From positions 13,336,001 to 13,400,000 of the forward strand of contig JAKCOZ010000014.1 in NCBI GenBank assembly GCA_022605955.1: a stretch of DNA of 64,000 nt, given 5' to 3'. The stretch is from Rallus limicola (lineage: Eukaryota > Chordata > Aves > Gruiformes > Rallidae). Both the position numbers and the translations under genes were made by a program. The notes beneath the pieces were generated by a model. That model was given only the letters and a program-made list of their open reading frames with translations. It was not told the DNA's origin and searched no databases. Each line of letters starts with the position of its first letter. Position 1 is the first letter of the stretch. This document shows, in pieces, positions 30,484 to 41,945 of this stretch.

Positions 30484-30582
30484 AAAATTATATAATATAT
30501 AAATATAAAAACATATAATATATAAAAACATATAATATATAAAATCGTATAATATATGTAACTATATTATATATATATATAT
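30484..30582. repeat. AT-rich tandem repeat with 17-base units
   Basis: ACATATAATATATAAAA occurs exactly at 30511-30527 and 30528-30544. A diverged third unit and a TA run follow to about 30582. Confidence 0.85.
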
Positions 30583-30599
30583 GTTAGCAGCAGGGGTTT

Positions 30600-33500
30600 A
30601 GGATATTTCAGGCCAGCAGAACGAAGTTATACTATAAAGAAATAAAAAAAATATCACCTATGCCTCCAAACCCTCCAAAGAAACCTTCCAACCCAACCAG
30701 CCCTCACAACAGAACCAATCGCTCCTTTCCCACCACAATTTGCTTCTCGGTGATGCGAGGACAATGTGAAAGGATCCCTGCACCGACCGCTCCAGTGAGT
30801 GGAGCCTGAGCCCTGGTTGCTCCAGCACAGATGAGTGCGTGGATTCCTAACACATTAGTGAGGGGAAATTTTAGCTCCAAGAGTTCTAAGTTAAACAGAT
30901 GAGAACAGACAAATGAGCAACATCACAGGAGAACTTAAAACCATCTCACAACTGGATATATACTTTGCTTTCTCCGCTGTTCACATTTCAGGCAGCTACT
31001 AGTTCTCCTCTTGCCCTCAGCTATGGATTGAAGGGCAGAGAAGGAATGGATGTAATGAATATGAAAAGGAGGTGGGAAAAAAAAGAGAAGTCTTCTGATC
31101 TTTTGTTTTAGGCGTTGGTCTAAATTAAAATACCATGTCCTTTAGTATGACCCATTTAAAAGTAGCAAGGAGCTTGGTGTGAGCAGACCCTGATGTCCAC
31201 AAGGTGGTGAGGCCTGGTAAACATAATACTATCAAGGAAACATTTCTGCCTAGTTTACACCTTATTTAGCCCTACTCAAGCTAAAATCGCACCTCCCAGT
31301 TACCCTTCAATATGTCCTAAGGCATAGAGTTTGACAGCTGTGGAAGAACCGGCCAGGTATAATACAGAGCTGCAGCATGGAGATAGAAAATAGGGGGCTG
31401 TGCCCCTCCATCCTGTGGGGCAGTGACTGACACTGTCCTAAGCCTCTGCTCCTGGGAAGCTGCAGCCTGGTTGTAGAGGACACCCTGGGGACCTGCAGGA
31501 AAACCGTCCTTGGTTCCTGGGAGGAACTGCTCTGCCTCACTGTCCAGCCCTTTCTTCTAAAAGACACGTGAGAATGAGTCAGAGTTTAAGTGATCAACCT
31601 GTGAGGTATCACAGCAAGGTGAAGGACATGCTTGTCCTTTGGTCACGCTGTTTAGGAGAGCTTGAGCCTTCCACACATGGGGTAGATGGCAACCAGAAGC
31701 CGAGCAGGGCTATCCTTTCTTCACTCGCCAGACACTGGGAAAAGGCGTGGGACGTTGCAGGGGCACAGTCCCGCTGTCAGCAAGCAGTGATTTGCAAGTG
31801 GCAGAGCCAGTCCCAGAGTAACTTACTTTACTAGACAGAGTAAGTGGTGTATTTGACTGTGAGCTTTTGGTTGGTGTGGGGTACTGGCAAGTGCTCTTAG
31901 TGTCCACCCAGGGCTCGGGGCTGCCTTGACCATTTATTTCATCACTTTTCTACATGCCGTGCAGGAGGTGGGAGGTCCTAAGGGATGGATTCTTACTGCA
32001 TTGCCTGTTTCTGGATATTAACAACTCTGGGGTCTACCTGATGAAAGGTGGAGGTGAGGAGACCCCAAGTATGCTGCTTAAAATCCACCTTGGAAGCAAA
32101 ACAACCAAAGTGCCTACCGCAAAGGTAGGAAAGCATCCCACCAGGCAGCAACTACACAGGTTTTGGAAAAAAGAAAGCAAAGCAAGCCTGCATTTCCCTC
32201 TGGTAGCGGAACGGCTCAGGAATAGTCTGTTTCGTTTCACCTCTCTCCTTCTGGGGTTTTAGGGTCTTGGCTGTCACATTTCAAAGCACCGTCTACCAGA
32301 CCTCACTCAACCGCGCAGGGGTGGGGGGTGCCCCAGCGGGCAGGACCCCTGTGGGAAGCCACACCGGCACAGGTTGGGGGACACTAGTGGGCGCCACCGT
32401 GAGCCCCTGTCCCGGTTCGCTGAGCACTCTGCCGTCCCTGGGGCGCTCCGATTCCACGCTCGGAGAAAGTGGCCAATTATTTTTCTGTCTGAAAGAGTCA
32501 GTGATGTGGCAGGGAATGACAGCTCCAAGGGAGAAAACACCTCTTCATTAAAAAGCGCTGCTAAGCACACTGACTACCCAGATCCCAGCACCCAGTTGCA
32601 CAAAGGTTAGGATGAGAGCCAAGAAATTCTGCGCTTTCACAGATTTTTAGGTGTACTCATATGCACGTAGGCGTAGGACACACACACAAACCTACAGCCT
32701 CTCTTTCAAAGTAGGGTGCCCCAAAATCCTTTAAATACCTACTCTAGCAAAATTCCCACTGAGGCACAGTTTTCCTGTCAGTTTTGATGTGATAGAAATC
32801 ACTTAGGGAAGAACCGTTCTGGTTACTGAATGCAAAGACCAAGCTTCACAGAAACCAAAATGATTCGGAGTGTGTTGGGGAGAGAGTAAAGAAAAAGAGA
32901 AAGCAAGTGATTTGTGTCTTGCTCACCTCTGCTTGAAAGGCTACAGGGAAGAAAGGGCCAGGCTGTTAGGTTTAGTAGGTTCCATTTGATTTCATGGCCT
33001 TTTAAGTGACTTTAATGAATGCATGAATTCATTTTAATGAATTACAGAGTGATTTTTTTTTTTCTAAAAAAAAAGATACAAAACCCGTTTGAACCTTGTG
33101 ACAACACAGAATCGGGTTTCTTGGCAAGGCATGCCTTGTTGCAGAAAAGAACTGCTCTGCCACCGATACCAAAGCAAGCTTGAAACGGAAGCTGCATTTT
33201 GGGATGTGATTTCCAATTGACTTCCTTTTCTTTCCCTTCAGAAGTTCTGAAAGATGAGAGAAGAGAAAAGAACGCACTGAAGAAAAGATGGAAGAAAAAG
33301 TGTCTGTGACATCCAGGGCTACTGCAAGTCAGCAAGCTGGAAGTCATTGGTCCTGCAATGGCTCTGTGGTAGAGTCTAGACACCAACGTGAACAGAAGCA
33401 GTTCTCAGACTTTACCTAACTCCTCACACCCCAGAAGCTTTCCCTAGCCTGGCTTCCTGGCTGCCTGCATTCACGCACTGAGCTGCAGAACCCCAGTTAT

Positions 33501-35260
33501 GAGCCTGACTCTTCCTTTGCCTCCCCAGAAGGGTGGCCCAGATGGGATGCTTGAATATCACACCATCAAGATTGCATTGCAGATGAGCCCTGCTCCTTCT
33601 CACTCCTGTGTCTCAGTGAAGCAGGGAAACCTTCACACAGAACCTGGGCAGGGCAGCAAGCGACCTTCTGATTATGGCTATCTCATTATATATAGGAAGA
33701 CCTAGCGAGATAAACCACCACCAGGTCCCTCAGAACTGGGAAAATACTTCAGAATAACTATAATCCAAGGCTGCAGTGGTGAATAAAGAAAGAGATTGGC
33801 TCACATATTAGATGTTCAATGCTGGTCAATGAGAAACGTGGAAATCCTGTGCTAAGTGGATAAATCCCTGCTACGATGCCTTTATTCAGTGGCTTGGCAG
33901 AATCATTGAACACAACTTTTGTCTAACCTTTCCTGCAGTTTTATTTTAAAATGCTGCCTTCCCACGTCCTCTCACCCAGCCATATAACATGCTTTCCCAG
34001 CGTACTAAAGAAGGAACCTGCAACAAAGTAGAAACGTTCAAAATATAGAAAAGAATTTCTTCTTTTCCTAAACAATTGATAGATTATAGCCACTTGTTTT
34101 CAGCAAAGATTTCAAACTACAATTACTTCTTTTCAGTAGAACTTTAAACCCTGCAGTGGAGCATCTTTGTCCTTACACGTTGCAATGCAGAACCGCTGGG
34201 TTTTGGGTCCTGCAATATTTGTATTTGATTGTTTTCCACTTTAAATGCACTGTACTGGAGCCTTAACAACATCACGCTTCCCCATGCTTAGCATATTCAT
34301 TACTTGATATTCCTCTGAACTTCTTAATTTGCATGCAGGAAATCCTGCGTGTCAGAGGCAAGGCAATCTGCAAGCCAATAAAACCCCATCCCATGGGGGG
34401 AAGGAGTCGAAGTGGTTCATGCAGCATGGATGAAGAATCCGAAGTCCGTACGGGAGCATGGTCCTGCATCACATGGAAGGGCCGTGGTACTGCAGCAGGC
34501 CAGGCAGAGAACAGCCACCGCAAGAAGCAGCGAAAGGTCTCCGGCTGCGGTTCCACCAGGCACTGGCTTCATTGACAAGAGCAGACCGTGAAGTCTCCCG
34601 TTCCCTGGCCATTACCTGCCCACTCCTGTGGCTCGGGTCTTCGCCCCTCAGGTCAGTCTGTGTGAACATTTGGAAGGCTGTGCTGTAAATCAAACCTTGG
34701 GGGTAGCTCGGCTTAATAACTACCTAATAAATACTACCAAAAAACAGGTGTGTTTTTCACCCTGCTTACTTCAGTGATGGGTTCAGCGCGCAGTCTTACC
34801 AACAGCTGCATCAGCACTATGAAGGCGATAAGCAGCGGTGCAAGAACAAAAACAAAGAGCTGTGGGGTAGAAACTTCCTCCGTTGGTTTCACAAGGCACC
34901 CCGTTGAACTCTCCCTGGCAGATGAGCTGGGGCAGGTTGGCCAAGTTGCTGCCTGCCTGCAGCACAGCCAACCCAGGGCTGGGTTTCTGTGCTAGGCAGA
35001 GGTAGACCTGTGCACCACTAGAGAACCCTAAAGTGCTCATCTGACCCAGTTTAGGCTAAGGTCACGTTTCTGTCGAAGCCATCCATGCACCCAAAGGAGG
35101 TTTAGCCAGCTGCAGGGGAGTAGGCAGTACCTGGTTCAGCATAAAGGCTGCTGGTACAGAGTCAATCTGTCACTGTGCCTTGAAGAAATCAGAGCCCAGG
35201 CGTGGGTGTACAGAGCAGCAATCTGAGGCCCATGGCCACATCACTTCTGATTTAGTACTG
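30600..35260. other. Intergenic DNA, no gene recognised
   Basis: Mixed composition with short open frames on both strands. A T-run followed by an A-run lies at about 33052-33075. No gene or known repeat was recognised. Confidence 0.5.
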
Positions 35261-35264
35261 AGAC

Positions 35265-35722
35265 TCTTAGAACCAGAAACAGGGCTACAAAGATGATTGG
35301 CGAACTGAAACACCTCTCATATGAGGAAAGGCTGAGAGAGCTGGGTCTGTTTAATGTGGACTAGACAAGACTGAGAGGGGATCTGATCAGTACTGAGAAA
35401 TATCTCAAGGGTGGATGTCAAGAGAATGGGGACAGACTCTTCTCAACTGTGTCCAGCAACAGGACAAGGGGCAACAGGCACAAACTGGAACACAGGAAGT
35501 TCCAGATCAACAAGAGGAAACACTTCACTCTGAGGATGATGGAGCACGGGACAGGCTGCCCAGAGAGGTTGTGGAGACTCTTTCTCTGAACACATTAAAA
35601 ACCCCAGGTGGACACAATCCTGTGCAACCTACTTTAGGTGATCCTGCTTTAGTGGAGGGGTTGGACTAGATGATCTCTAGAGGTCACTTCCAGCTCCGAC
35701 CGTTCTGTGGTTCCGTGATTTA
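35265..35722 (+). mobile_element. CR1 LINE fragment, 3' end, sense on +
   Basis: The 3' part of a chicken-repeat-1 type non-LTR retrotransposon. It includes the degenerate ORF2 C-terminus (the region encoding the sauropsid CR1 motifs around ...YEERLRELGLF and [12 protein letters not shown]) and the characteristic ending GGTCACTTCCAGCTC followed by a worn TTCTGTG-type octamer tail at 35700-35720. 5'-truncated and full of indels. Confidence 0.9.
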
Positions 35723-38700
35723 TTGAACCATGGTCTTATCTGCTCGTAGCTCCTGACCTACAGTGGCATTTTAAGGCAAGTGGATATAAAAGATGATTTT
35801 CCTGAATGTGCTGCACCCTCAACTCTGGCAGCTCAGCAGCTGGTCTGGCCGCAGCTCAGTAACACTGTCAGACCTCCTGGCTCTGAGCAGAGCTGCAGTT
35901 AGAATTAAAACAACCAGCACTGGCTTTGCTCTCCAGATTTGATCTCAAACACCAAGGACAGAAGTTACACATCTCTGAACCAGCTCTGCTGCCTGCCTTC
36001 CTCAATACTCACTCACACAAAACCCAGCGTTAAAAATCTGCTGTTTCAGAATTGTAATAGGCAGTGGCAGATCAAGCCTAGTTGCACTTTCTGTCTCTCT
36101 CACCAAAGCGTAATCTGGTGGTATCTGATATGGCTAAGAGCTAGCATGACGATTTACTATGGCTCAGTTAGCGTAAAACAGCTCAGGCTGCAAGTTCACA
36201 GCATTTTGCTCTGGGCCATGCCCTTTTCATCACTCCTATTCCCAGCTGTGGTCAGTGACCCTTCAGCTGGGCCGACCCAACCACTGGTGGGATCTCCTTG
36301 TCAGCCAGAAGCCTAAATCAGCTCTTGCTCATAGCTCAGGTCCCCATGTGGTTGTGCAAGAGGTCACATGCTCTGCTATGGGGGGCCAGAACCCACAGGA
36401 GAGAAGCGAAGCAGCTCCATAAACCCACACGACTGCTAAAGCACACCTAGCTGACGCCACAGCCTCACGGACTTCAGTAGCTGGACTGTGTGTCCATTAT
36501 CCAAGCAAAGGCTTTGCCAGAGTTTTCTTTAAATTTGGTCCCCATTACCTATCCTATCCTTCCACATAAACACCAGGCTTCTTATTTCTCTGCAAAGATG
36601 TGGACTTCGTACAGTACTACTCAGCTGAGGTTTCCCTCTGTCTATGGTGACAGGTGTCTCTACATGAAAGACTTAATGCAAAGCTTATCTTAATAAACAT
36701 CAATAGTTTTCAATTTGTACAATAAAGGTATCCCCAAAATTTGACTCTGAAACATGCATTCAGCCTTGTAGTACCTCCTGTAAAGCTGCAGGAGCTCCAG
36801 TAACATTTACTTTTCTTTTAAAAAGAGGTTGTGGTTTCCATAGAAAATATTTAAAGGTCTTTGAATTGGAAAATGTACCAACATGTGCCATAGCAAATCC
36901 CTGAGAGGCCCAGGCAAACAACCTCCTACAGTAAGAGGGGCGCAGCGATGTCTATTAAAATCCAGGTTGAATACTTGACTCACCATAGCTTATGGCTTTT
37001 GAAAAGTCTGACTTGGAAACAGTTATCAAAAACCCAAGAGGTGGAAATAATGTTTGCAACAAGAAGCATAACAAAAAAAAATAATTATTCAAGTAAGATC
37101 ATTACAAAAAAACAAGGTAAAGAAAAAGATCCTGTACAAGTGGCAGCCGTTAAGGCAGTGTGTTTTAAAGCACACACACACAGAGGTTCTTGAGCTGAAA
37201 AAAAGTTTCACAATGACATCAGCTTTGTAAGGCTGAAGTGTTACTGCCATTCACAGGGAAGTAAACCGGTGACTAAGCAAAAAAAATTATGTCAGTGCTC
37301 CCCCCACCCCACCCCCCTCCATATTTCTAAATATCAAACAACCCTCCCGGGCTGTGACTCACGTGAAGTTGACAGAGATTCATCGTGGCTAAAACATCCC
37401 CTGTAAGTTTAGCCCCTGTGTTTCCCTGCAGAGCCCCTGCCTGACGCCTCAGTCCCTCGCCGGCTCAGTGGCCCCAGGATTGTCTCCACCCAGCGCCCCA
37501 CCTACACCTTTCCCATATCTTATTTTTCAGTGTGGGCAGGTCTGTGATGCAGGCATCCTTGCTATTGACTGCAGCCGCCTTGCAATAGTGCCAGCCCTTC
37601 CCAGCACCCAGGCTCAAATCTGCTTCCCACCTTCCATGCTCTGGATCCATGTTCTGCTGCCCTGTGTGCTGCACCATGCACCCCTGTCTGACACAGGTGG
37701 TGCACAGGGAGCTCAGGTCAGCTGCATGCTGAGACAGGCCCTAATGTCATCCCACAATGGCTGGCACCCATGAATTGCCCCATCAGCTTCTTGACACTCC
37801 ACATCCAGGGAGCTACCAGGTGCTGGTTTACCTGATGGTGGTCCGTGTTTGACTGGGTTTCCTGCAGACAGAACTGGAGTACTCTGGGGTATACAACCAG
37901 CTTCTTATGGTCTCAATGCTTTAAACTTCCACTGGAGGAAAAAAGCAGAGCAGGTGGTGCCTGGTCTGGGAGCTACTCACCTTTAACATCTTCAGAAAGC
38001 ACAGCCTGGTCAAAGGCCATGAGCTGTGCTAAATAACCTGAGCACCTACATATCTGCCCTTTCTTGCTGCTATTGTGGCTCTTCCTGCACCAGCTGTATC
38101 AGGACAGTTCTGCCTCTGGTGGTGACACTCTGGAGTTCAGTATGTGTAATATGAAAAAAAAAAAAGAAAGAACATTATATTACATGCCAGTGGACAAGTG
38201 CAGAAATAGTCTTAAATCGAGCTTGGCTACCTTCGCTGTCTTGGCTACCAAAATAATTTGTCTTCCTTATCACCAGAAGAAGGACAGATCTTACTAAGCA
38301 GTCCACTTTTGGCTAAATATATTTTTCAGAAGTGATAAAAGTGGTGGCATTTAAAAAACCCCAACTTGATCATGTAGCTTACTTAAAAGAAGAAAAAGTA
38401 CAGGTTTTGTTTTCCTACCTTCTCCTTAAGCCCTACAGGCTGTGACATCATATGTGTAAATTCAAATTAACACTTCCCCCATCTGGATTTCTGTATATTT
38501 AAATTGGAGGCTTGGAAGAATGCTCTTCTTTTTAGAATAAATGCTTTTGAGAAACCACTGTGTCTGAAGAGCAATGGGTTGGGTGGCTGACCGTGCTAGT
38601 GCCTCACTAGGAAAACCACAGCCAGCTTTCTCAACTATTTTTCATGTGCAGACTTCATAGCCCGAGGAGATTGGTATCTTTGTAGGCAGGGCACGTTTGC

Positions 38701-41670
38701 TGAGACATGAGTTCTTGTAACTTCCTAAGTCCTTATTTTGACCATGGGCATGACATCCTCACTCTACCTTTGCATTTTTTTTTTGGCATGTCCCCTGCAC
38801 AGCCAGGCACTGCTGCCTGTCAGCTGTGTTATGTCCAGTGGAGCACCCCTTCCTGTGGGGAAGTGCAGTGGCTGCTCCAGTCGCTCCTTACCCAAATGTC
38901 CTCTGTCAGGCAGGGGTGGGTACAAAGGCATGGCTGCCTCAGGGCTGAGGGGAAAAGAAAACCCTAGGAAGAAACCTCCCTGGACACCCACTGCACCTAT
39001 AACAAGGGCAGAGGAGAACATCATGCAGGGCCCAGGCTGCCCTGCTTTGTGGATGTCTGGCTCGTGAGAGCCAGCACCTCCACCTGTCCCCTTCACCTCG
39101 GCAGAGGGGGTGCGCGGTGTGTGTGAGAAAGTGTAATCTGCCTGCACGGTCTCCAGTCAGATGCAGAAAGGTTACAGCTGTGAACCCCTCAAAACCAAAA
39201 ACGTTGGCAGGCAGCACCACCCCATTTCCCTCTGCCCCACTTTTTGTTTCCAGCTTCCCCACTCCTCCTACGACGGGGTAGGAGTCAGAGGAAGCTCTGC
39301 TCTGTCATTCCCAAGCACATACCCTGCCAGAAACCCACCAACAGAAACAGCTGCTCTTCAGCCTCCTCAGCCTCGTGGGTTCTTCGGAGAGGCTCCTCTA
39401 CGCAGGCAAATGGGGAAGGAGCATCCCCCAGTCCCTCTCCCCGCGGTTTGCCGAGTGCCGGCAAAAAGAGCAGGAAGCAGCAGCCGCTCAGAAAATCTGC
39501 TCACTTCAGCTGGCTCATAAGAAGAAAAGCCTTAGAAGTCAATTGGCAAAGCTTGAAAGCAAATTCCACACCACACACCCCCCCCCGCCCCGCCCCAAAC
39601 CCCCCGCCCACCCCAACAATTCTCCAGACTCCAGTGCCTGTTCCCAAACCCAGTGAGCCCAGCAGCAGAGTGAACTGAGAGTGCTTCAGCCACCAGCGGC
39701 CTGCAGTGGACCCCTGGCCAGCCCACCCAAGGCTGAGGGGAGAGCTGGGCTTCCCAGGGGCATCCTGATACACGGACACAGGCTGCTGGAGGAAACGCCT
39801 GTGTGGGGTGGTCAGCGTGGGGCACGCTGTGGTTTCAGCAGCAGGGCAGGGGGAACGCAATGAGCTGCATTTGCTGATGCTCTCGCAGCTTTTTAAAACA
39901 AGCTTATGCTGCAAAATCCAAGACATCTTAGATGATGCTTTTCAGCATGATGCTGGCTGGCGCAGAGGCTCCCAACAAGTGCAGTTCAGAGCAGCTCCAC
40001 AGGAAGCCACGCATGCACCAGAAAGCGGCCAGAAACCTGGGGCATGATGCCGTACCCCTCAGCATCAGAGGTGAAGCTGTGGGAGATTGGGCAGGCAGGA
40101 GGACTAGCCTGCAGGCTTTCAAGGACACTCCCTGCCTTCATCCCCACCCGCAGCAGCCCTGCACACTTCACATGCTGCGGTGTCATTCCTCACTCCCCAC
40201 TAGAGCTTCTATCTGAGCAGAACTAGTGGTCAGGTCCTCCCCAACCTGAGCCAGTGCCATGATGCCAGTGGGAATTGGTCTCACCTCTGCAATGCAGAAT
40301 AAATCAGACGCTGCATCTGTGGATGGCTGCTGTTCCTTTTGCTCTCAATGCATCTGAAAAGGCTCCTCCAGCCATTCCTCACTGGTCATGTTGTCATGTG
40401 CCATGTCATGCAGCCCACACGTCCCCATATACCCAGCAACAGCTACATGTGCAGGAGGAGAGCATGATATTACTGTGAGCAGACCAAACCTTCCAGCAGC
40501 TCTCACTCCATGCTGGGTCTCAGCTGCAGCTGCATCTGCATGCCTGTGGTGTGCAGACCCCAAGGTCTTGCCTACATGCATGCCATTAGGAAGTGGTAAT
40601 ATGGAAGGCACACACTGTGGGAGAGGAGGTAGCTTTTCCATGTTGGTACTGCTACCTGCAGAGTATGTTTCAGTGTTTCTGTAAGTTCTGCAAGTAGCAT
40701 TTTTTCCCCAAAAAACTAAAGTTGCTGAAGCTGACCAGTTTCTGTCTTAAGTGGCTATCCCCATTCCTCCCACCCTCCACTTCTTCCTTTTGCCACTTTT
40801 GGCTCACAGTCCTCATTCCCACCTCGAGCTGTTGGTTGGTCTCAGTGTTCATGTGGTCCTTCCCTCAGACGATGGCGAATCATCCACACAATTTTCCTGT
40901 GGCAATTCACATGAGAAGGGATGAGGGGAAGGGAATGGGACATCCTCCTGTTGGTGGCTGACATCAGCTCAGTTGTATCACCTTACTTCCTCTAATAACA
41001 GGTATTTTAGAGAATCAGCAGAAGATCAGCATATCTATCACTCTGTCACTCCTCCTTCAGACTGAATGCTCTCCTTCACAAAAAGCTCATGCTCAAGCAG
41101 AGAGGCAGGAGCAACTGAAGAAGTCCTATGGTTTGTGTTGCAGACAAGCCAGGTTAGAGGCATTAAGTGGCTATTACCAGTTTAGCCAACCAAGGGCACC
41201 AGACATAGACGTAACCCATCTGTATGCATCAAATATTTGCCAAAGCCAGACATTGCTGTCCTGCTCCCCGCCCTGCTGCACTCTCCTAGCACCAGTAGAA
41301 GTGTTTCCTCTTTTTCTTGGAATCAAGTAAATCTTTAATTAATCAAGAATATCTTCTTCAAGGATATGCTATTACAGGCGCCCTGGCTGCAGCAGCAGCA
41401 CATCCAGCCCATCTCTGATTCAGTCTTTCATTTTTGTCAAGGGGAGCTCTGAAATCGCTTATCCCATGTGGTTACTGTGCCCTGTACTTGGGCAAACATG
41501 AATCTCTGGGGTTAGAAACACTCAGAGGCACCTTTAAAAAAAACCCCAAAACAATCAACCCCATCAACAATTTATATATGTTTGTTGATACAATGGAACT
41601 CGAGCCAAAATACGATATTGTGAAGAGACCATATGTCTTCCAAAGAATTTCCTTTGGACCACACACATAA
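35723..41670. other. Intergenic DNA, no gene recognised
   Basis: No gene, tRNA or LINE recognised. Includes the C-rich tract at 39578-39615 listed separately and a similar one at about 37298-37320. Open frames of up to about 144 codons near 39.2-39.7 kb are in locally C-rich DNA and show no family likeness. Confidence 0.5.
39578..39615 (-). other. Poly-C tract; G-quadruplex potential on the minus strand
   Basis: The + strand has runs of ten, four, four, six, three and four C with short spacers. The minus strand therefore has at least four G-runs within 38 bases, which satisfies the usual quadruplex pattern. Confidence 0.6.
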
Positions 41671-41679
41671 ACGACAGTT

Positions 41680-41945
41680 TAGCAGATTATTTGATGAAAG
41701 GAGTTGACATTCTGCACTTAATTTATTCCTGGCCTACTGCATGTTTCATCACATGCAAATACTCCGTTGTTTTTCCTGGGGAGAGTTTGCTGTGTTGTTC
41801 TATGCACTATCTCCTTAAGCAAGGATCATTTTGACTTTGCTGGGGCTTTGAATCAGGTTATGCAAATCTGCTGATTTTATTGGGCCATAATTGCGTGTTG
41901 CCATCATTTAACACACCTGATAAGGTTGTTTCTTTTTGTCTCACT
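41680..41945. promoter_or_regulatory. Candidate distal enhancer with two octamer motifs
   Basis: AT-rich, repeat-free block containing ATGCAAAT twice (41753-41760 and 41860-41867), a CACACCTGATAAG segment with an ACACCT T-box half-site (41913-41918) next to a GATA site, and several homeodomain cores. POU, T-box and GATA sites together suit a mesendoderm or pluripotency element. About 18.8 kb upstream of the EOMES start. Conservation was not tested. Confidence 0.4.
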
